Origin: Eremophila alpestris peregrina | Lineage: Eukaryota; Chordata; Aves; Passeriformes; Alaudidae | Length of the DNA stretch: 64,000 nucleotides | Assembly (NCBI GenBank): GCA_009792885.1 | Contig: WMCF01000023.1 | Coordinates: forward strand, 7,984,861 to 8,048,860 | Direction: 5' to 3' | Shown here: in pieces, positions 59,701 through 64,000 of the stretch | Layout of the letters: the number at the start of each line of letters is the position of its first letter | How positions within the stretch are numbered: the first letter of the stretch is position 1 | Notes under the pieces: generated by a model | Database searches by the model: none | What the model was told of the DNA's origin: nothing | Seen by the model: only the letters and a program-made list of their open reading frames with translations | Made by a program: the position numbers and the translations under genes

Positions 59701-62700
59701 ATCCTGCTCTCCTATGCTGCTCTAGAGCTCTGTCCTGGTAGAGAGGGGCCATGGTGGAGATTCCCCTCTCTTCATAGCTGCCCTCCTCCTGGTCTTTGAT
59801 GCTTCCTTATGCAGAAGTTTAAAGACTGATTTGAGCAATGGGGATGCTTGCTTATGGAGTTTCAGATTTAAATCCTCTTCTCATTCATGTAGGCTTTGAA
59901 CAGCTGTCAGATTTTGCTAGAAACTTTTTATTCACTGAGGACTGAGCCTAAAAGATGTGTTCTCCATTAGCAGTTGAACTTTCTGAAGTCAACACTCCTA
60001 CAAACTGTAGGGATAGGGATCAGCTACTACATTAACACTTCATGGCCAACCCACCCTCTTGTGTGAGGATGCCTTCCTGTTTGGGGCTGTTGCTGATAAT
60101 CAGAGTTTGCAGTTAGCATTGTTTAGTTGCAGATGACTGGAGACTATTCTGGGATAGAAGTGGCTGAGTTGCAGTGAGTTACAGTAAGAGTTCTTACTCA
60201 TCAGTTGAGGTCTGGAGCTTTGTGTTCTTAGCCAGCTGAGTCTGGCCTGCCTTAGCTTAATTCACAATGAACATGTTTAGAGTAATGTAACTTGTTCTCC
60301 ATCTGGAGTGTATTCTCAGATAGTTAAAGCTGTTCAGTGAAAGGAATGGTCTAATTCCTACAGCCAGTGCTTTAGCTATGCTGTGAGCTTCTGACCTTGG
60401 AGATGTGCTTGGCAGGTTGAGGAACATAGGACAAGAGTAGGTGTTGACTTTTAATGCCACCTTCAGCCCTTCTTTGAAGATATGTTTGGTTGAGCTGTGT
60501 CTGTAGGCTGAGAAGCTGTCAGCTGCTGCAGGGGAGTGGAGAATTCAGTGAGCTTGTGCAAATGGAGAAGTCCTTAAGGACACAGGGAAAGCGCAGTGGG
60601 TTTCTGTCGGAAGTGCACCCTGTGTGTGTTCACACACACAGGAACGGGATGTTATTTCAGTGTGAGTATATCTGTCTCCTAATTGCTCTTTAAAATGAAG
60701 ATGTAAGAATGCTTAATGTGTTAACATTTAGTGTTAGGACTGGTGCCAGCACAGGAAACCAGGTCTTTGAGTTGAAACTTTTAACATTATTCTCTAACTC
60801 CCACATTATTAAAAACAGTCACTGCATAAAGTTTTATTGCCATAATTCATTTTATCATTTTGATGAGGTTGTCACACCAAATTACTGGTTTGCATTTTTC
60901 CCCCTTAGGAAAAAGATTATTATTCTTCATGGGACACCCAGTCACAATCACAGGGGACAGATGCTAACTGACTAGCACTGTGCAGAGCACTCTGCTCAGC
61001 CTGCTGTTCCAAGTATTAGGGCAGAGACCAAAGATTTTGGGAGGGCTGGCTTGGAAGATCTTGCAACCCTCCTTCAGTGAGGAGCAGATGTTTCAGACAC
61101 TGACACTGCTCATTTTTCTGGGAAGTCCTTCAAGTTAGGAGATGAATCTGTCTCTTGACATTTTTGCTTTCAACATTATTATTACTTGGGGGAGTAGAAC
61201 TAGTTTTTGCAATATGGGGTGAAATTAATGAGGAGTTCTAATGATTTTGATCCTTTGTCCTGATGAAAACTCCTATCACTTTAAGCCACGGGAAGGGCCC
61301 TAAAATCCTGTTTCTTTCTATGTGGGCACAAAGAGAAATGGGACATATTGACTGACTCACTGTGTGTCAAAGTGCTTCTCATTTGTGCTACAGGATTGTA
61401 ATGATTCAAATTTCCAGTTTGCCTCATACTTTAATCCTAGGCTCACAAGATTCTGTTATCCAGTGTTCAAATGAGCTTTATGAGCCAGGAATATTGCTTT
61501 GAAGATATGGCAAATGAGAAAAGTGCGAAAGCTTACAAAATAATCAGCAAGCTCTGATTATTTCCACTGTGAAGTTGTAAATCAGGCTGCAGTTCTATAC
61601 CACAGCTTGTGTTTTTACTGCCTGCTATATCCCTACTATATGGTTAACATAATCTTTGAGCAGAACATCACCTGTTCCACTCAAACTGCATGAGAAATGA
61701 CTGACTTGAGAGAAAGTTGAGATCAGGACAAGGAAGGAAGAAAAAGGATCAGAAAGAAGAGGCATAAAATCATCTGCACTTCTCTGAAGGCTGTAAAGAT
61801 TACTTACTCCAAAACTGTTAAAACAGCATTCAGTTCTCATTGCTACAACTCATGCAGCTTTAGGTTAGTGTGCTTGTTTCTGTTGGTGTTTTATGGATGT
61901 ATCCATCACTATTTATCTGGTGGAAATGAGTAAATACCTAGAATCATTTAATTGTGCTAAAGGGAAAAACAAGGACAAGCATAGGGAGCTCCTGCTGTCT
62001 CCTTCTTGATACCTGTCTTGTCTGAAAGCCCTTGGGACATTCAGGGGTACTTGCAAGTTTTAATGGCACAACCCTGATTGCCTGGTTTTGTTATTACTCA
62101 ACCTCAGGGTATCTTCCAAGCCTCCCTCCCTGCTTTCACAGGTGCTGTATTTCAGCTTTTCCCTTCCCAGCGCTAAGGATTGGTGCAGAGGTGTTTCCTG
62201 CTGATTGGCTCAGTGTTCATTAGCCTCTGAAGCAGCACTACTGCTGCTGTAGTTGCAGAGTAGCTGGCAGAGGAACTGCTCTTTCTCCCCAGAGGTGTCC
62301 TCGGGCCTGGGAAGTCAAGGGGGATGTTGCCAGGTGGCAGAGCTACCTTCTCATCCAGTGCCAAGGTGAGCTGGGGATAATCTTCTTTTGCCTGCTCTGC
62401 TTTTCCTGTGGCTGCATAGCTTGGATAACACAGGTCACTCTCTAGAAAAAATAAATTCAGGGGAGGTAAGGGCTCTCAGACTCTTGTCATTTTACCTGTA
62501 AGTAAGACTTCATCTAAACCCTTGTGCTTTAGGGAAAGTTTTCTGTTAGCTCCCAGGGAATTCTTTTCTCTTCCTTAGTGTTCTGGTTTTCTTCTTTCTC
62601 CTTTTAGCCCTTAGCTTCCCTCTGAAAGCACTCCAAGTCCAGCAGCTGGGCTGTAATGAACTCTGTGTGTGCCATAATCTCTACTTGTGCTGCTGCTTAC

Positions 62701-64000
62701 AAGATGTAGATGTGAGACCTACATTTTGTGGATGCCACTTCCACTGTGGCTTGGGAGATTTTGTGCCCTAGAAAGGAGATACATGGTGACAAATTCTTCA
62801 TCCACCTGTGAGCATGGAGGCTTCTTGTCTGTCACAGACAACTTGTGATAGCAGCTGCTTGAGCTGCTGGTGGCATATTCCTTTGTTTGTCTGTTCTGAT
62901 ATTGACATTTGTATTTAGTGGAATGCCAGGAGAGGTGTCAGACTGTGCTTTGCACTGTTGAAGAGGATCACATAAGATTTAATTGTGATTTCAGCTTTAA
63001 TTCTGGCATTGTTTGCCACTGAGTTGTCTCCCTGTGAGACAGTTATCTGTAAGCTGGAGAAAACAACAGAGAAGTTGGTGAAAGTTCAGCTAAGGCTCCC
63101 AAACAAAGCAGAGAGAACCATGGAGTTTTCTGTGACAGGCACACGCTCTAGAGAGAATAACAGTGGCAGGTAAAAAAAGTAACGAGACAAATACACTGTC
63201 CTGTACACTGCCTATTCATCTCCAAGAGATTGCATCTGGAGGGGGGCAACAGCCTGGGATATATGGCTGAGTGTGGGTCAGATCTTTTCAGTTGTGTAGA
63301 TCATTGTATATTGGGATATTTCTAGCAACTGAAGAATAAGTTAAACCTAGCCTAAAAGCACAGCCTGTGAGAAAGATGGGAGAAGTTTCTTGCTGCTCTG
63401 TGTGAAGCCAGCTTCTCTTTTGAAGATTTATGGTTTGCATTCAATCCATTATCATTATTTTTAGCAGAGGGCATTATTATATACAGAGAGCATGAGATGA
63501 ATCTGATTTTTGGCATACTAGTGTTGACCCAGAGCTACTGCGGGTAGGCTGATGTGATAGAGGAAAGAATCTGGCCTATTCTTACATCTGGAGAGACAGT
63601 GGAATGTTTTGCTCTGTAGAAGTGTAGCTGAACCACTGGGCTTGGAGGTGTGATCTGGAAGCAGGACAATTAAGGTTAGTGGCATATTCATGTGAGAAAT
63701 TCAAATATGTCATGTATATTCATGAGCCTATGGATAATAGCTAAAACAGCAGGAATCCAGCCCTGCATAGCCAAGTGCTTTGTCTTGGACTAAAAACTTC
63801 CTTTTCCCTTTCCCGTGTGCTTTGCAGCAGGACAGGTTGGCAGGCACATCTGCCTGTCCAGCCCAGACAAACATGTAGTGGGAAGGTCAGCTGGGGTGGG
63901 GACCACACAGAGCAGCTGCTTTGGACCAGATGAGTTATCCCAGCAGTGTCTGCTCACCTCTTCCTCACCTGGCACTGTACTTCTGGCTGCAACTTTTCAA
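56134..64000 (+). other. Presumed first intron of DENND2B
   Basis: Nearly 8 kb, AT-rich after 56.8 kb, without a recognisable gene or repeat family. A possible alternative first exon is at 62324-62365. T-rich and A-rich runs occur at about 58216-58232 and 58260-58268. Confidence 0.5.
62324..62365 (+). CDS. Candidate alternative first coding exon of DENND2B
   Basis: ATG at 62324 opens 14 codons ending at a good donor (GCCAAG then GTGAGC). An inverted CCAAT box (GATTGG) lies about 120 bases upstream and the segment is locally GC-rich. DENND2B is known to have several alternative promoters, but I cannot match this peptide to a known isoform. Speculative. Confidence 0.2.

Noticed and set aside
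1..64000. CRISPR arrays, bacterial operons, or a phage-like system
   Set aside because: Intron-exon structure, CR1 elements and CpG islands show a bird nuclear genome. The only regular direct repeat is the 47-bp minisatellite, without spacers.

Overview
This window is vertebrate nuclear DNA, almost certainly from a bird and probably a songbird. The interspersed repeats are 3' fragments of CR1 LINEs, the typical avian retrotransposon, plus one solo LTR that resembles an LTR family I know from passerine genomes. Genes are split into short exons with GT/AG introns, and promoters sit in CpG islands.

The gene order matches human chromosome 11p15.4 (inverted relative to the human reference): NRIP3 (+), TMEM9B (+), ASCL3 (+), the C11orf16 ortholog (+), AKIP1 (-), then the presumed 5' end of DENND2B/ST5 (+). 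I rebuilt the coding exons from splice signals, reading phase and remembered human proteins; no alignment was run.

Layout: 1-2940 is NRIP3 intron 1 (its first exon is left of the window). 2941-8425 holds NRIP3 coding exons 2-7, with a 3' UTR to about 10265. 10265-23990 is a gene-poor interval with two possible noncoding terminal exons, a minus-strand CR1 and a 47-bp minisatellite interrupted by an assembly gap. 23995-24700 is the TMEM9B CpG island, with a CR1 abutting its upstream edge. TMEM9B has five coding exons from 24187 to 32302. ASCL3 is one coding exon (37269-37808). The C11orf16 ortholog runs from about 41.8 to 47.9 kb and converges tail-to-tail on AKIP1 (48300-53028, minus strand). 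AKIP1 intron 2 carries an antisense solo LTR and an unexplained ORF. The AKIP1 CpG island (52.6-53.6 kb) and a second island (55.1-56.7 kb) lie head-to-head; the second is presumably the DENND2B promoter and noncoding first exon, and the rest of the window to 64000 would be its long 5' intron.

The genes share conserved synteny, not a pathway: a retroviral-protease-fold nuclear receptor cofactor (NRIP3), a lysosomal membrane glycoprotein (TMEM9B), a bHLH transcription factor (ASCL3), an uncharacterised DUF4537-type protein (C11orf16), a PKA/NF-kB adaptor (AKIP1) and a DENN-domain Rab exchange factor (DENND2B). I found no convincing previously undescribed system. The most useful unusual observations are a stop codon embedded in a splice donor in NRIP3, alternative 3' ends of C11orf16, a compact AKIP1, and an N-gap whose length does not fit the repeat it interrupts.
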